A DNA stretch of 64,000 nucleotides from JAMZMI01 sp039970095 (GTDB taxonomy: Bacteria > Bacteroidota > Bacteroidia > Cytophagales > Cyclobacteriaceae). How positions within the stretch are numbered: the stretch's first letter is position 1; each line of letters starts with the position of its first letter. Positions 47,636 to 57,122 of the stretch are shown piece by piece. The stretch covers positions 1-64,000 of the forward strand of contig JBDVMP010000048.1 in NCBI GenBank assembly GCA_039970095.1. The letters run 5' to 3'. The position numbers and the translations under genes were made by a program. The notes beneath the pieces are model-generated. The model did no database searches. It was not told where the DNA came from and saw only the letters and a list, made by a program, of their open reading frames with translations.

Positions 47636-50362
47636 ATGACCTGCTATAGTCCTCTTTCATCTCTCTCGAAACATATAGGTAGCCATGTGTGTCTCCTGGT
47701 TTTCTTTTGTCTTTCCGTTAACTCCAGCGCACAATTGAGTCCGGACACTCGAAATAGTCATACCCTTAGTAATTTCTCCCCCAATGCGATAGACGGAGGG
47801 CAATTTGCCTGGGGTGATTATGACAATGACGGATTCACAGACCTTGTCATAAGTAGTGTTGATAGGTATCCAATAGAGCTTTATCGCAATGTTAATGGGG
47901 TATTTAGTTTGGTAGATATTGGCTGGGTGTACGGCACCAATGGCGGCAACCTCGACTGGGCCGATTATGACGGTGATGGAGATTTGGATCTGATCGTCTC
48001 TCGATCCACCTCATTATCCGATGATAGTTTTCTTTTGAAGTTTTATGAAAATGATGAGGGCGTTTTTACTTCACGAACTGATGTCGGCTTACCACTCAAA
48101 CTCTCTCATAGAGCCATCTGGGGTGACTATGATCAAGACGGAGATCCTGATCTGGCTGTCATCGTCGAAGACGATCTAAATGAAATTAGAGGAGAAATTT
48201 ATAATAACCACGAAGGGTTTTTTACCAATATTGGAGCATCACTGCCTCTTGCTTCTGAAGGCTCGCTCGCATGGGGGGATTATGACAATGATGATGATCT
48301 TGACTTGTTGATAACAGGATACAAATGGCCTTCTTCTTCTGCTATTTATAGAAATGATGAGGGCACATTCGTGGATATTGAGGCGGGACTTGCTGGAGTG
48401 AGCAGAGGTTCTGCTGCTTGGGGAGATTATGATGATGATGGAGATCTGGATATCGTTTTGACGGGCTCAGCTATAGGCGACTTGACGCCTACAGGAGTAA
48501 CACCTTCAGCTCACATCTACAGAAACAATGGTGATCAGACTTTCACAAACATAGAAGCAGACCTGTTGCCTGTCCTCTATAGTAGTTCTGCCTGGGGAGA
48601 TTATGACAATGACGGTGATTTGGATTTGGTAATTGCTGGCTTCACGGACTGGTTTGCTCAGGAAGTAGATTCGAAGCTCTATATAAACGAAGAAGGCGTT
48701 TTTGTGGAGTCGGATTTTGAACTTCCGGCGGTAGAATATGGAAATGCTTACTGGGTAGACTATGATAACGACAGTGACGATGATCTTTTTTTTACTGGAG
48801 ATTATTTTCCCGCTGGTAGTGCCTATACCAGAATTTTGTACAAAAACACTTCGGTTGCCAATGTGTGGGATGGAGCGACCTGGAGTGATGGAGCCACTCC
48901 TGATGGAGAAGATGTGCGAATAGCAGGTGATTATTCGTCGGCTGTCCATGGATCTTTTGTCGCCGGCAATCTGGAGGTGCTATCAGAGGTCACATTAACC
49001 GTGGGTGGGAATAACACCCTTACCGTCAATTGTAACCTGATAAATGATGGAGCGATCATTGTTGAATCAGGATCGTCTCTCATTACCTACGCAGAAAATA
49101 TAGTTGCTGATAATATCACCATTCAGCGAAACACGCGTTACGCTGATGGGAAATACAGTTTCGTAGGGTCTCCAGTAGAACAAAGCGCAAATACTGTAGC
49201 TTCAGACTTGGGTGACCATGTTTATACCTATGATGAAGCCCTGTCAGCAGTAGCCGATGATCTGGCGAGATGGCAAGCGGCACAACCCAGCGATCAACTG
49301 ACGCCCGGACAAGGCTATACCCAAGCCAATCAGAAACTAATTGAGTTCGTGGGAAAACCCAATGCGGGAACCATCACCTATTCCGGTTCTTACCAAAATG
49401 ACGGCTGGCATTTGGTGAGCAACCCTTATGCAGCGGCGATATTTATAGATGATTTCCTGGATGCCAACACGCATACTACAGACGCCATTTACATATGGGA
49501 TGACAATGGGTCAGATGCCGGAAGAGGGTCCAGCAACGACTACATAGTAGCCAACAAAACAGCTGCGACCGATATCAGTGGAGAAAACAATAAATCAAGA
49601 TGGAATGAGCACATAGGCTCGGCACAAGGTTTTTTTGTACAGTTAGATGGTTCGGCAGTGGACATCACTTTCACTGAAGAAATGCGTGTCTCCGGCAGCA
49701 ATGGAGATGGCAACTTCTTTCGGCATTCAGGAAGCGAGACACCATTGCTTCGACTGAGCCTTACCCATGCGGACGGACTGATCCGACAGGCTGTCATAGG
49801 CTGGAACGAAGCAGTGAGCAATTCGGATATAGCCGAAGGTTATGACGCCAAAGTATTCAATCCTGATGCAGATTATCTGATCTACACATGTAAGGCCAAC
49901 TCACCGCTTGCGATCCAAACGGTCAACAGTGAGGCCACACAGATTACCATAGGATTCAATGTGGCCGAAGCAGGTAATTACAACCTGAAGTTTGGTCCGG
50001 AGCACCTTTCGCAAACTTGGAAGCTTTATGACAAGGCAATGGATATGACCATTGATATGAGTGTCGGTGCTTACAGCTTTTATACAGAAGCCGGTCAGAT
50101 CACGGATCGCTTTACAATCAGCACAGCAGCAGAGGTGCTGGGTATGGAGGATGAGCAGGTAAGTCTCTATGCCGCCAACAAGATATTATTTATCAAAACA
50201 GAGGAGTCTCAACCAAAACTTTATAGGATTTATGACCTGTCGGGCCATGGGGTGTTCATGGCGGTGATCACCGGCTCGGCAGTTATAAACCTCAGCCATA
50301 TATCCAATGGCGTTTACATCGTGTCAGATGGCATTGAGAGCAAGAAAATTATTTTGAAATAA
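47636..50362 (+). CDS. Giant T9SS-exported protein with FG-GAP/VCBS calcium-loop repeats
   Basis: 908 residues, the shortest complete plus-strand giant. The signal segment lies at ~18-33 (VCLLVFFCLSVNSSAQ). Residues ~45-400 hold seven repeats built on W-x-D-Y-D-x-D-G-x-x-D-L (WGDYDNDGFTDLV, WADYDGDGDLDLI, WGDYDQDGDPDLA, and so on), the calcium-binding loops of FG-GAP/VCBS propellers. The shared module starts at ~409 (VWDGATWSDGATPDGEDVRI, RNTRYADGKYSFVGSPVEQ, GWHLVSNPYAAA, GSAQGFFVQLDG) and closely follows the wording of the giant at 713. The T9SS tail is YDLSGHGVFMAVITGSA...NGVYIVSDGIESKKIILK. The head is unrelated to that of 713, so C-terminal modules have been exchanged or copied between giants. 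Mini gene after 94 bp. Confidence 0.9.
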   Translation: MTCYSPLSSLSKHIGSHVCLLVFFCLSVNSSAQLSPDTRNSHTLSNFSPNAIDGGQFAWGDYDNDGFTDLVISSVDRYPIELYRNVNGVFSLVDIGWVYGTNGGNLDWADYDGDGDLDLIVSRSTSLSDDSFLLKFYENDEGVFTSRTDVGLPLKLSHRAIWGDYDQDGDPDLAVIVEDDLNEIRGEIYNNHEGFFTNIGASLPLASEGSLAWGDYDNDDDLDLLITGYKWPSSSAIYRNDEGTFVDIEAGLAGVSRGSAAWGDYDDDGDLDIVLTGSAIGDLTPTGVTPSAHIYRNNGDQTFTNIEADLLPVLYSSSAWGDYDNDGDLDLVIAGFTDWFAQEVDSKLYINEEGVFVESDFELPAVEYGNAYWVDYDNDSDDDLFFTGDYFPAGSAYTRILYKNTSVANVWDGATWSDGATPDGEDVRIAGDYSSAVHGSFVAGNLEVLSEVTLTVGGNNTLTVNCNLINDGAIIVESGSSLITYAENIVADNITIQRNTRYADGKYSFVGSPVEQSANTVASDLGDHVYTYDEALSAVADDLARWQAAQPSDQLTPGQGYTQANQKLIEFVGKPNAGTITYSGSYQNDGWHLVSNPYAAAIFIDDFLDANTHTTDAIYIWDDNGSDAGRGSSNDYIVANKTAATDISGENNKSRWNEHIGSAQGFFVQLDGSAVDITFTEEMRVSGSNGDGNFFRHSGSETPLLRLSLTHADGLIRQAVIGWNEAVSNSDIAEGYDAKVFNPDADYLIYTCKANSPLAIQTVNSEATQITIGFNVAEAGNYNLKFGPEHLSQTWKLYDKAMDMTIDMSVGAYSFYTEAGQITDRFTISTAAEVLGMEDEQVSLYAANKILFIKTEESQPKLYRIYDLSGHGVFMAVITGSAVINLSHISNGVYIVSDGIESKKIILK

Positions 50363-50372
50363 ACGTGTCATC

Positions 50373-50431
50373 CTGAGCTTGTAGAAGAATGTCACCCTGA
50401 GCCCGTCGAAGGGGTTCTTCTACAAACTCAG
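50373..50431 (+). repeat. REP-like inverted repeat between giant and mini gene
   Basis: CTGAGCTTGTAGAAGAA (50373-50389) pairs with TTCTTCTACAAACTCAG (50415-50431) with one mismatch. The loop contains a second CACCCTGAGCCCGTCGAAGG word of the kind seen in dispersed REP elements. No T-run follows. Confidence 0.75.
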
Positions 50432-50456
50432 CACGACCCCACTAAAAAAAATAACC

Positions 50457-50627
50457 ATGAAAAACATCATCATAAAAACACTCGCGATTCTACCTGTACT
50501 CTTCATCACTCTGCCAGCAATGGCACAGGGCGCACCTCCAGCCACACCCATAGATGGCGGGCTGAGTTTGCTTCTTGCGGCAGGGGGAGTTTACGGTTTG
50601 AAAAAATTGAGAGATGGTAGAAAATAA
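50457..50627 (+). CDS. Mini PID-CTERM-type membrane protein (56 aa)
   Basis: MKNIIIKTLAILPVLFITLP...AMAQ signal peptide; mature part GAPPATPIDGGLSLLL, AAGGVYG, KKLRDGRK. The segment coding for PPATPIDGG through GGVYG is base-identical to that at 44161, again across a cassette boundary. It lies 94 bp after the giant and is closed by a terminator 42 bp downstream. The mature peptide matches that of the 8925 copy except for Gly instead of Ser in the last four residues. Confidence 0.85.
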   Translation: MKNIIIKTLAILPVLFITLPAMAQGAPPATPIDGGLSLLLAAGGVYGLKKLRDGRK

Positions 50628-50668
50628 AGCTGGTCATCCAGCCTGTTTCACGATGGTTACGTGATATG

Positions 50669-50708
50669 AGCGGCCCTCTCACTTGTAAAGTGAGAGAGCC
50701 GCTTTTTT
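50669..50708 (+). terminator. Rho-independent terminator after cassette D
   Basis: AGCGGC-CTCTCACTT pairs with AAGTGAGAG-GCCGCT (one bulge or mismatch) around a GTA loop, followed by a T-run. Confidence 0.9.
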
Positions 50709-50778
50709 GTTTATGCTGTCCTCGTTTTGATGCATTGTGTTAACTTTTGGCTCTGATTACTTAACCAGCTTTATAAGT

Positions 50779-52656
50779 ATGTTCAAAACCAGGTGGCTAG
50801 CGTTTTTTGCGATGGCTTTATTTGCCCTCGGCTCGTCCGCACAGACTGAGGAGATTACCAAGGATTTGCTCATTCGGGCAGAATCATATCTATTCAATCA
50901 ACCGGATTCTGCTCGGTATTTCATGGATCGGGCCTATGATCAGGCGCTTCATGAGGAAGGCTCCATTCTTACCCAGGTTTATAGGTATTATGGCATTTAT
51001 TATCACTTGCAGTCCCAATATGATACTGCCATCAGCTTCTATCAAAGGTCAGCTGATTTGGCTCAGAGGCTGGGCGAGCAGGAGATCTATGTGGACGCCA
51101 CGAGCAATATGGGCTTGGCTTTTTCTGCGCAAGGCAGTTTGGGCAAAGCACAGGAAAAGCTCCTGGAAGCACTCGAATATTATGAACAGGAAAACCTGCC
51201 GCTCAAAGCCTCAAACGCTTACAACAATATTGGCATAGTCCTACAAAAATCAGGTGATCTTAAAGGCGCCAAAGAGACTTACAAAAAGGCCAACAAAATT
51301 CATCCGGAAAAGCACCTCGGCGCATTGTCCAACCTTGCCGCAGCTTTCGAGAATGAAAACAATCTGGATTCGGCTTTGAACATTTATGACACACTTGAAC
51401 TTGCTTTCGGAGAGTCCAACAATTTGCGGTCATTGTTCAGTGTGTATTCCAACAAGGTGATTGTTTATGATAAGTTGGGCGATGAGCAGCAGGTGGCATC
51501 TTACAGCAAGAAATGCGCCCTACTCGGCAAACAGATGGGCAACCAAAATGGCTTGAGCATCCTTTATCAAAACCTCGCGGATTACTACTTTAAGCAATCC
51601 AGGTACGGCCTATCACGCCAATATTTGGACAGTGGATATGCGGCAGCAGCCAAAGCGGAAAACCTTGAAGTGTTTGCCAAACTCAAAAACCGGGAAGCTG
51701 AACTCGAGGAGCAATCCGGGAGGTATGCTCAGGCTGTGGAGGCTTTCAAGGCATTCCATGTGTTGAGCGACAGCCTGCGCAGGCAAGAGCAGGCTGAAGT
51801 GGTCACGGAGCTAAACATCAAATACGAAACCGTATCAAACCAGCAGAAAATAGCCGAGCTGGAGTTGCAGAAAAAGAGCGCGGCGCTTTCGCTTGTGCGC
51901 TCCAACAACCAGCGAAACATCCTGATTCTAGGTCTCTCTGCGCTAATATTGGCCGCCGGTCTGCTCTATTACCTCTATTACACCAAAAAGAAAACCTCTG
52001 ATATTCTGTCGGTGAAAAACAATCAGATTTCGCAGGCGCTTGCAGAGCGGGAAACATTGCTCAAAGAAATACATCATCGGGTGAAAAATAACCTTCAGGT
52101 TATTTCCAGTTTACTCAACCTGCAGGCAGGATCTCTGGAAGATGAAGCGGCGGTAGAAGCGGTGCGTCAGGGGCAACATAGGGTCAAGTCTATGGCGCTG
52201 ATCCATCAGCGGCTTTACTCAACTGACGATGTAAGAGGGGTGGATATAGATGACTATTTCAATAGCCTCTTTGTGGAGTTATTTACAGCTTTTGGTGTGG
52301 ATCAGGATCTGATCGAATACAAAGTGGAGACCACAGGGCTGAAACTGGATATAGATACCGTGATTCCTTTGGGTCTGATCGTGAATGAGCTGGTCACCAA
52401 TGCCATTAAATATGCATTTGACAATGGTCAAAGCGGAGAGATTCAGTTCCAGATAGAACAGCGAGATGGTCAACTGCTGGCGTTTGTGAAAGACAATGGA
52501 AAAGGAATGGATGAAAAATCCCTGCAAAAGGCCAATTCCTTCGGCTGGCGAATGATGCGATCACTGGCCAGAAAACTCAAGGCAGAAATTGAAATCACCA
52601 ATGATTCCGGTACAAGGGTGGATTTGATCATCTCTCGATATAAATTAGTGGCATGA
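50779..52656 (+). CDS. TPR-containing HisKA_2-type sensor histidine kinase, cassette F
   Basis: 625 residues from the ATG at 50779, preferred over a GTG at 50737 because it gives a clean signal peptide (MFKTRWLAFFAMALFALGSS). TPR repeats span ~60-330 (MGLAFSAQGSLGKAQEKLLE, YNNIGIVLQKSGDLKGAKET), with a coiled coil to ~378 and one membrane segment at ~381-401. The kinase core is of the HisKA_2/HWE-like group: LLKEIHHRVKNNLQVISSLL with His433 as likely acceptor, N-box LIVNELVTNAIKYAF, G-box VKDNGKGM. This differs from the His_kinase family in B and C although the regulators are all LytTR. It overlaps the regulator at 52653 by 4 bp. Confidence 0.92.
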   Translation: MFKTRWLAFFAMALFALGSSAQTEEITKDLLIRAESYLFNQPDSARYFMDRAYDQALHEEGSILTQVYRYYGIYYHLQSQYDTAISFYQRSADLAQRLGEQEIYVDATSNMGLAFSAQGSLGKAQEKLLEALEYYEQENLPLKASNAYNNIGIVLQKSGDLKGAKETYKKANKIHPEKHLGALSNLAAAFENENNLDSALNIYDTLELAFGESNNLRSLFSVYSNKVIVYDKLGDEQQVASYSKKCALLGKQMGNQNGLSILYQNLADYYFKQSRYGLSRQYLDSGYAAAAKAENLEVFAKLKNREAELEEQSGRYAQAVEAFKAFHVLSDSLRRQEQAEVVTELNIKYETVSNQQKIAELELQKKSAALSLVRSNNQRNILILGLSALILAAGLLYYLYYTKKKTSDILSVKNNQISQALAERETLLKEIHHRVKNNLQVISSLLNLQAGSLEDEAAVEAVRQGQHRVKSMALIHQRLYSTDDVRGVDIDDYFNSLFVELFTAFGVDQDLIEYKVETTGLKLDIDTVIPLGLIVNELVTNAIKYAFDNGQSGEIQFQIEQRDGQLLAFVKDNGKGMDEKSLQKANSFGWRMMRSLARKLKAEIEITNDSGTRVDLIISRYKLVA

Positions 52657-53348
52657 GTAAAGCCAGGGTCCTGATTGTAGAAGACGAGCCGCTCATCGCT
52701 GATGATATTGCCGATGCATTGGAGCGTAATGGATATGAAGTGGTGGCCATAGCCGATGAAGCTGAAGATGCCCTCCAGGCTGTGGCTGATCATGCTCCGG
52801 AAATCGCCCTTCTGGATGTCAACATCGAAGGCGATACTGATGGTATTGAACTCGCGCACCAGCTGTCCATACCGTTTGTTTTCCTTACCTCCTATTACGA
52901 TCAAAACACATTGGATCGTGCTAAGCAAACCAATCCGGCGGGATACATTGTAAAACCTTTCAGCGAAAAAGACCTGATCGTCAATCTGGAGATAGCCCGT
53001 TCGCGTGGTAGTTTCAAGGTGGAAGAAAAGCGGCAGCCAGAGAAACTTTTCTTGAAAAACGGAGAAGAGATTGTGTCAGTAGTCACTTCGGATATATATA
53101 TGGCTGAGGCCTATGATAACTATACCTATATCCACACGGAGAAAGACAAATTTTTGATCAGTCATACCCTTAAGAGCATAGAAGAAAAGTTGCTTCCATT
53201 TGGTTTTAGACGAATCCACCGTTCTTACCTTATCAACTTTGAAAAAGTTACCACCATCTCTGATAAATACGTGTTTTTGGATACGCAAAAAGCTATGATC
53301 GGTAAATCCTACCGCAAAGAATTCTTAGAAAGCCTATCGCTTCTCTAG
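52653..53348 (+). CDS. LytTR-family response regulator, cassette F
   Basis: 231 residues. The receiver has VEDEPLI, Asp55 in ALLDVNIEG, and GYIVKPFSE. LytTR domain ~130-231 (DIYMAEAYDNYTYIHT, ISHTLKSIEEKLLP, RIHRSYLINFEKV, GKSYRKEFLESL). It is the close paralogue of the partial regulator at 2-601: both share HTLKS.EEKL.P.GF, HRSYLINF and KSYRK. The putative operators of both contain CACTAAAA. ATGA overlap with the kinase. Confidence 0.93.
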   Translation: MSKARVLIVEDEPLIADDIADALERNGYEVVAIADEAEDALQAVADHAPEIALLDVNIEGDTDGIELAHQLSIPFVFLTSYYDQNTLDRAKQTNPAGYIVKPFSEKDLIVNLEIARSRGSFKVEEKRQPEKLFLKNGEEIVSVVTSDIYMAEAYDNYTYIHTEKDKFLISHTLKSIEEKLLPFGFRRIHRSYLINFEKVTTISDKYVFLDTQKAMIGKSYRKEFLESLSLL

Positions 53349-53356
53349 TTTTTTCC

Positions 53357-53388
53357 CTTCACTAAAAAAAAATCGCCCTTCACTAAAA
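53357..53388 (+). promoter_or_regulatory. Putative LytTR operator: perfect 11-bp direct repeats, 21-bp period
   Basis: CTTCACTAAAA at 53357-53367 and 53378-53388, exactly 21 bp apart, between the regulator stop (53348) and the giant ATG (53455). The core CACTAAAA is also the strongest word of the cassette A operator. Confidence 0.8.
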
Positions 53389-53454
53389 TGCGAAGTGATC
53401 TCCTAAGTCAATAAGTCATCTTCACTGCTGACAGAATAACTAAATCAGCAGAAC

Positions 53455-56400
53455 ATGAAGAGAATTTTATCAACACTTTTAATCTTATTGTCCTCAGTAG
53501 GGATGTCATTTGCTCAGGATGCGTTTATCACTACTTGGGTAACAGATGATGGCACCATCCTTTTTAGAGATGTGGCTAGCGGGTATTATAATGTGACTTA
53601 CTACCCAGAGTCCAATCCTGGTGCATCACAGACACTTACAAATGAGCGAATGGCCACACAACTCACGGGCCTGACCAATGGAGTAGTCTATACCGTAGAG
53701 ATCAGTGGAAATTTCTCAGGGATGGTGTCTACGACCAGTCCTGCAGTGCCGGAAGGTACAGAGGATAAGCTTCGTTCTATAGACCAGTGGGGCGATATAG
53801 AATGGACCACCATGGCCAATGCGTTTCGGGGGTATACTAACCTAACCGTTAATGCAACCGATGCTCCTGACCTTTCTGATGTGACTACTATACAAGGTAT
53901 GTTTCAGCAATCAGGTATCAACAGTGTCAACCTAAATAATTGGGATGTGAGTACTATCACCAATATGAGTTGGACATTTGCCTATTGTCCCAATTTCAAC
54001 GGTGACGTTTCCGAATGGGATGTCAGTAATGTGACTGCCATGGACAATATGTTTCGATCTCTTGGCTATTACGAAGACCCCTTCTCCGGAGACCTAAGCG
54101 GATGGGATGTGGGCAATGTAGCCAGTATGGGTAGTATGCTCAGTTACACTGCAATTTCGCAAGAGGATGTGGATGCTATGCTGCTGGCATGGTCAGAGCT
54201 TACAACGCTTCAAAGCAATGTGACCCTGGACATGGATGGCTTGAACTACTGTGATTATGTGGGTAGGGAAACTTTAATAGATGATTATAATTGGACAATT
54301 ACTGGGGCGACAAGCAAATGTCCACAGGTACTAAGCTTTGATCCTTTTGATGAGATTACCTATGGAGAAGTTAGTCAGATTGTTTTGGAGTTTGAAAACT
54401 CATCAAACGTTGCGCCGAGTACGGTGACCAGCTCCAATACTGATGTCGCTACCATTCTAGAGTCACCTCAGTATACTTACAAAGTAGTGATTGTTGGCCC
54501 GGGAACCACCACCATCTCAGCACAAGCTGAAGAAACCATGTCCTATTTTGAGTCGAATGTTGCCACACAAGAGTTGGTGGTCAACGAACAACCTGCGTTC
54601 ACTACCAAGTGGCAGATCACTGATACGGGCAGCAGCGGATGGGATCAGCTACAATTAACACCAAGTTCTTCTTCGGGTGGATATACCGTGGACTGGGGAG
54701 ATGGAGATACATACACAGGTACCTATGCGCCTATACACACCTATGCTTCAGAAGGGGAGTACACTGTAAAAATCACCGGAGACTATCCTTACTTCTTGCT
54801 GAGATCAGCGGATAGGTCAAAACTTATTGAGATCAGTCAGTGGGGAGAGATTGTTTGGGAAGAGTTTTGGGGCAGTTTTCAATATTGTACCAACGTTACC
54901 TATACAGCTACAGACGCCCCAGATTTATCCAGCGTTTCCAGGTTAGACGACATGTTTTCCGGGGCGACTTCATTTGATGCCGATCTTGGCTCATGGGACA
55001 TCAGTAATATCACCAGTATGAACGGAATGCTAAGCGGTAGTGGTCTTTCCGCTTCCAACTATGATCAAACGCTTACTGGGTGGGCTGGAAATGCTTCCGT
55101 TCCCAGCTCCATTTATTTCGGTGCTACTAGTGTCAATTATTGCGAAGCAGGTGATGCTCGCCAAACCCTAGTCGATGACTATAGCTGGACAATATGGGAT
55201 GGAGGCCTGCTATGCCCACCGGTAGTGTGGGATGGGAGCCAATGGGATAACACAGTAGGACCAACCGCATCTGATAACGTGGAAATCAATGGAGATTACA
55301 GTGAGGCTCTTGGGTTTGAATGTGCTGACCTGACCGTTGATTATGGAGTGTCATTGACCATGAACGGTACGTTGACGGTCAATGGAGGCATGACCAACTA
55401 CGGCTCCATAACTGTGGAGTCTGGAGGGTCTCTTCTCACTTTTGATGGAAACACCGTTTCTAATAACATCACTTTCAAAAGAAATACACGTTATGCGGAC
55501 GGCAAGTACAGCTTCATTGGCTCGCCGGTGGAATACGGAACCACAACTGGCGAAAACCTCGGCTCTCATGTGTATAAATATGACGAATCAGCTGACCCGA
55601 ACCCTGAGTCCCTCAGTCGTTGGGTAGATGCGTTTTATAGCCAGCTGGTACCGGGCGTGGGTTATACCCAGGCGAATCAGGAGCTAATAACATTTACCGG
55701 AAAACCAAATGATGGCAATGTGACCCGGGGTGTAGGTTATGTAAACGATGGATGGCATCTGGTGAGCAACCCATATCCCGCGGCGATTGATATTGACGCA
55801 TTCATCGATGGCAATGGATACATTACCGGTGATGTGTACATCTGGGATGACAATGGATCTGAGAGTGGCAGAGGGTCGAGTAGCGATTACATAGTGGCCA
55901 ACAAGTCTGGTGCTACGGACAACAATGGTCCGGATAACGACTCTAGATGGAATGGACACATTGGGGCAATGCAGGGATTCTTTGTGAAGCTCGATGGCTC
56001 CTCCGGCAATATTCTTTTCAAAGAAAATATGAGAGTTGGCGATAGCAACGAGGATGAGCATTTCTTCAGAGCAGCAGCTGAAGAGCCAGCGCGCATTAGG
56101 GTGAATTTAACACATGCGGATGGGCTATTTAAGCAGACATTGGTAGCCTGGAACGAGTCAGTGAGCAATGATCAAATTACCAAAGGTTACGACTCAAGGG
56201 TGTTTAGCACTAACTCTCCTTATTCCATCTATACTATCAAAGCCGAAACTCCACTTGCCATCCAAACAATTACTGATGAGATGGAAACTATTCCGCTGGC
56301 TTATCACGTAGAGGAGGCGGGCACATATACACTGACCATTGATCTAAAAGAAGCGCAGGATCAAATGCTCTACTTGATGGATACCCATACAGGGACAATA

Positions 56401-56703
56401 GTAGATGCCAGTCAGGGATATCAGTTTAATTCGTCGGCAGGAAAGTTTACTGATCGTTTTCAGCTGTCCACAAACAGCAGTGTGCTGGGTGTCCGTGATG
56501 CACTTGAGGAGATATACGTGGCAGGCAAGACCTTGTATCTAAAATCTGCGGAAGCCAAAATTTATGAAGTGATTAACCTTCTTGGCGAGTCTGTGATGGT
56601 TATTGAGTCTGATGGCCGCACTACCATTTCACTAGACCATCTTTCGAGTGGCGTTTATGTCATCTCTGTACCAAACGAAAGAAAGAAAGTCATTTTAAAA
56701 TAA
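53455..56703 (+). CDS. Giant T9SS-exported protein with BspA/DUF285-type and PKD-like domains
   Basis: 1082 residues with a signal peptide (MKRILSTLLILLSSVGMSFA). Residues ~95-260 and ~455-555 are DUF285/BspA-like repeats (LNNWDVSTITNMSWTF, SEWDVSNVTAMDNMF, GSWDISNITSMNGML), a surface-protein repeat with the wording W-D-V-S-x-V-T-x-M. Between them lie an MBG-like unit (~290-380) and a PKD-like unit (~385-450, VDWGDGDTYTGTYAPIHTY, TVKITGDYP). The shared module starts at ~591 (VWDGSQWDNTVGPTASDNV, RNTRYADGKYSFIGSPVE, GWHLVSNPYPAA, GAMQGFFVKLDG), and the T9SS tail (INLLGESVMVI, SSGVYVISV, KKVILK) is diverged from the SGHQ type. The ligand is unknown. Mini gene 68 bp downstream. Confidence 0.9.
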   Translation: MKRILSTLLILLSSVGMSFAQDAFITTWVTDDGTILFRDVASGYYNVTYYPESNPGASQTLTNERMATQLTGLTNGVVYTVEISGNFSGMVSTTSPAVPEGTEDKLRSIDQWGDIEWTTMANAFRGYTNLTVNATDAPDLSDVTTIQGMFQQSGINSVNLNNWDVSTITNMSWTFAYCPNFNGDVSEWDVSNVTAMDNMFRSLGYYEDPFSGDLSGWDVGNVASMGSMLSYTAISQEDVDAMLLAWSELTTLQSNVTLDMDGLNYCDYVGRETLIDDYNWTITGATSKCPQVLSFDPFDEITYGEVSQIVLEFENSSNVAPSTVTSSNTDVATILESPQYTYKVVIVGPGTTTISAQAEETMSYFESNVATQELVVNEQPAFTTKWQITDTGSSGWDQLQLTPSSSSGGYTVDWGDGDTYTGTYAPIHTYASEGEYTVKITGDYPYFLLRSADRSKLIEISQWGEIVWEEFWGSFQYCTNVTYTATDAPDLSSVSRLDDMFSGATSFDADLGSWDISNITSMNGMLSGSGLSASNYDQTLTGWAGNASVPSSIYFGATSVNYCEAGDARQTLVDDYSWTIWDGGLLCPPVVWDGSQWDNTVGPTASDNVEINGDYSEALGFECADLTVDYGVSLTMNGTLTVNGGMTNYGSITVESGGSLLTFDGNTVSNNITFKRNTRYADGKYSFIGSPVEYGTTTGENLGSHVYKYDESADPNPESLSRWVDAFYSQLVPGVGYTQANQELITFTGKPNDGNVTRGVGYVNDGWHLVSNPYPAAIDIDAFIDGNGYITGDVYIWDDNGSESGRGSSSDYIVANKSGATDNNGPDNDSRWNGHIGAMQGFFVKLDGSSGNILFKENMRVGDSNEDEHFFRAAAEEPARIRVNLTHADGLFKQTLVAWNESVSNDQITKGYDSRVFSTNSPYSIYTIKAETPLAIQTITDEMETIPLAYHVEEAGTYTLTIDLKEAQDQMLYLMDTHTGTIVDASQGYQFNSSAGKFTDRFQLSTNSSVLGVRDALEEIYVAGKTLYLKSAEAKIYEVINLLGESVMVIESDGRTTISLDHLSSGVYVISVPNERKKVILK

Positions 56704-56710
56704 ACTAGGT

Positions 56711-56752
56711 CGTCATTCCCCGATTTCCACTTCGTTGCGTCGGGGAATGACG
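56711..56752 (+). repeat. REP-like hairpin between giant and mini gene
   Basis: CGTCATTCCCCGA (56711-56723) and TCGGGGAATGACG (56740-56752) are perfect 13-bp arms. Its right half, with CCACTTCGTTGCGTCGGG, also occurs at 44116-44143 in the same position relative to giant and mini gene, so the element may have been copied together with the mini gene. Confidence 0.85.
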
Positions 56753-56771
56753 ATCCAAAAAAAACGTAATC

Positions 56772-56942
56772 ATGAAAAACATAATCATAAAAACACTCGC
56801 AATTTTACCTGTATTGTTAATCACTCTGCCAGCCATGGCACAAGGCGCACCACCCGCCACTCCCATAGACGGAGGTCTGAGTTTGCTGCTAGCCGCTGGC
56901 GGGGCTTATGGACTAAAGAAACTGCGTGATAGCAGGAAGTAA
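56772..56942 (+). CDS. Mini PID-CTERM-type membrane protein (56 aa)
   Basis: MKNIIIKTLAILPVLLITLP...AMAQ signal peptide identical in protein sequence to that of 44161; mature part GAPPATPIDGGLSLLL, AAGGAYG, KKLRDSRK, with Ala where the main group has Val. Its upstream hairpin and signal-peptide bases are also nearly those of 44161, so hairpin plus N-terminal half look like one copied block. The 3' half uses different codons. The function is unknown. Confidence 0.85.
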   Translation: MKNIIIKTLAILPVLLITLPAMAQGAPPATPIDGGLSLLLAAGGAYGLKKLRDSRK

Positions 56943-56970
56943 CAAGAATTTATGGCTGGTTTTTATAGCG

Positions 56971-57019
56971 ACCTCTCTTCATCTTGATACCTATCGGGAT
57001 GGGAGAGGTTGTGTTTTTT
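56971..57019 (+). terminator. Rho-independent terminator after cassette F
   Basis: ACCTCTC (56971-56977) pairs with GAGAGGT (57003-57009), with inner CATC/GATG pairing, followed by GTG and TTTTTT (57014-57019). Confidence 0.75.
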
Positions 57020-57122
57020 ATGGGATCAGGGTGTTTGTATTCTTTCTGATTAAACATACGTCTTAGAACACATAAGCTACCCTCATCTTGAAATAATTCA
57101 ATGACGTGAATTTATAGGAGTA

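Noticed and set aside
56735..56929. 64-codon frame overlapping the mini gene at 56772
   Set aside because: Out of frame with the conserved mini protein, very basic and histidine-rich, with no counterpart at the other mini genes.
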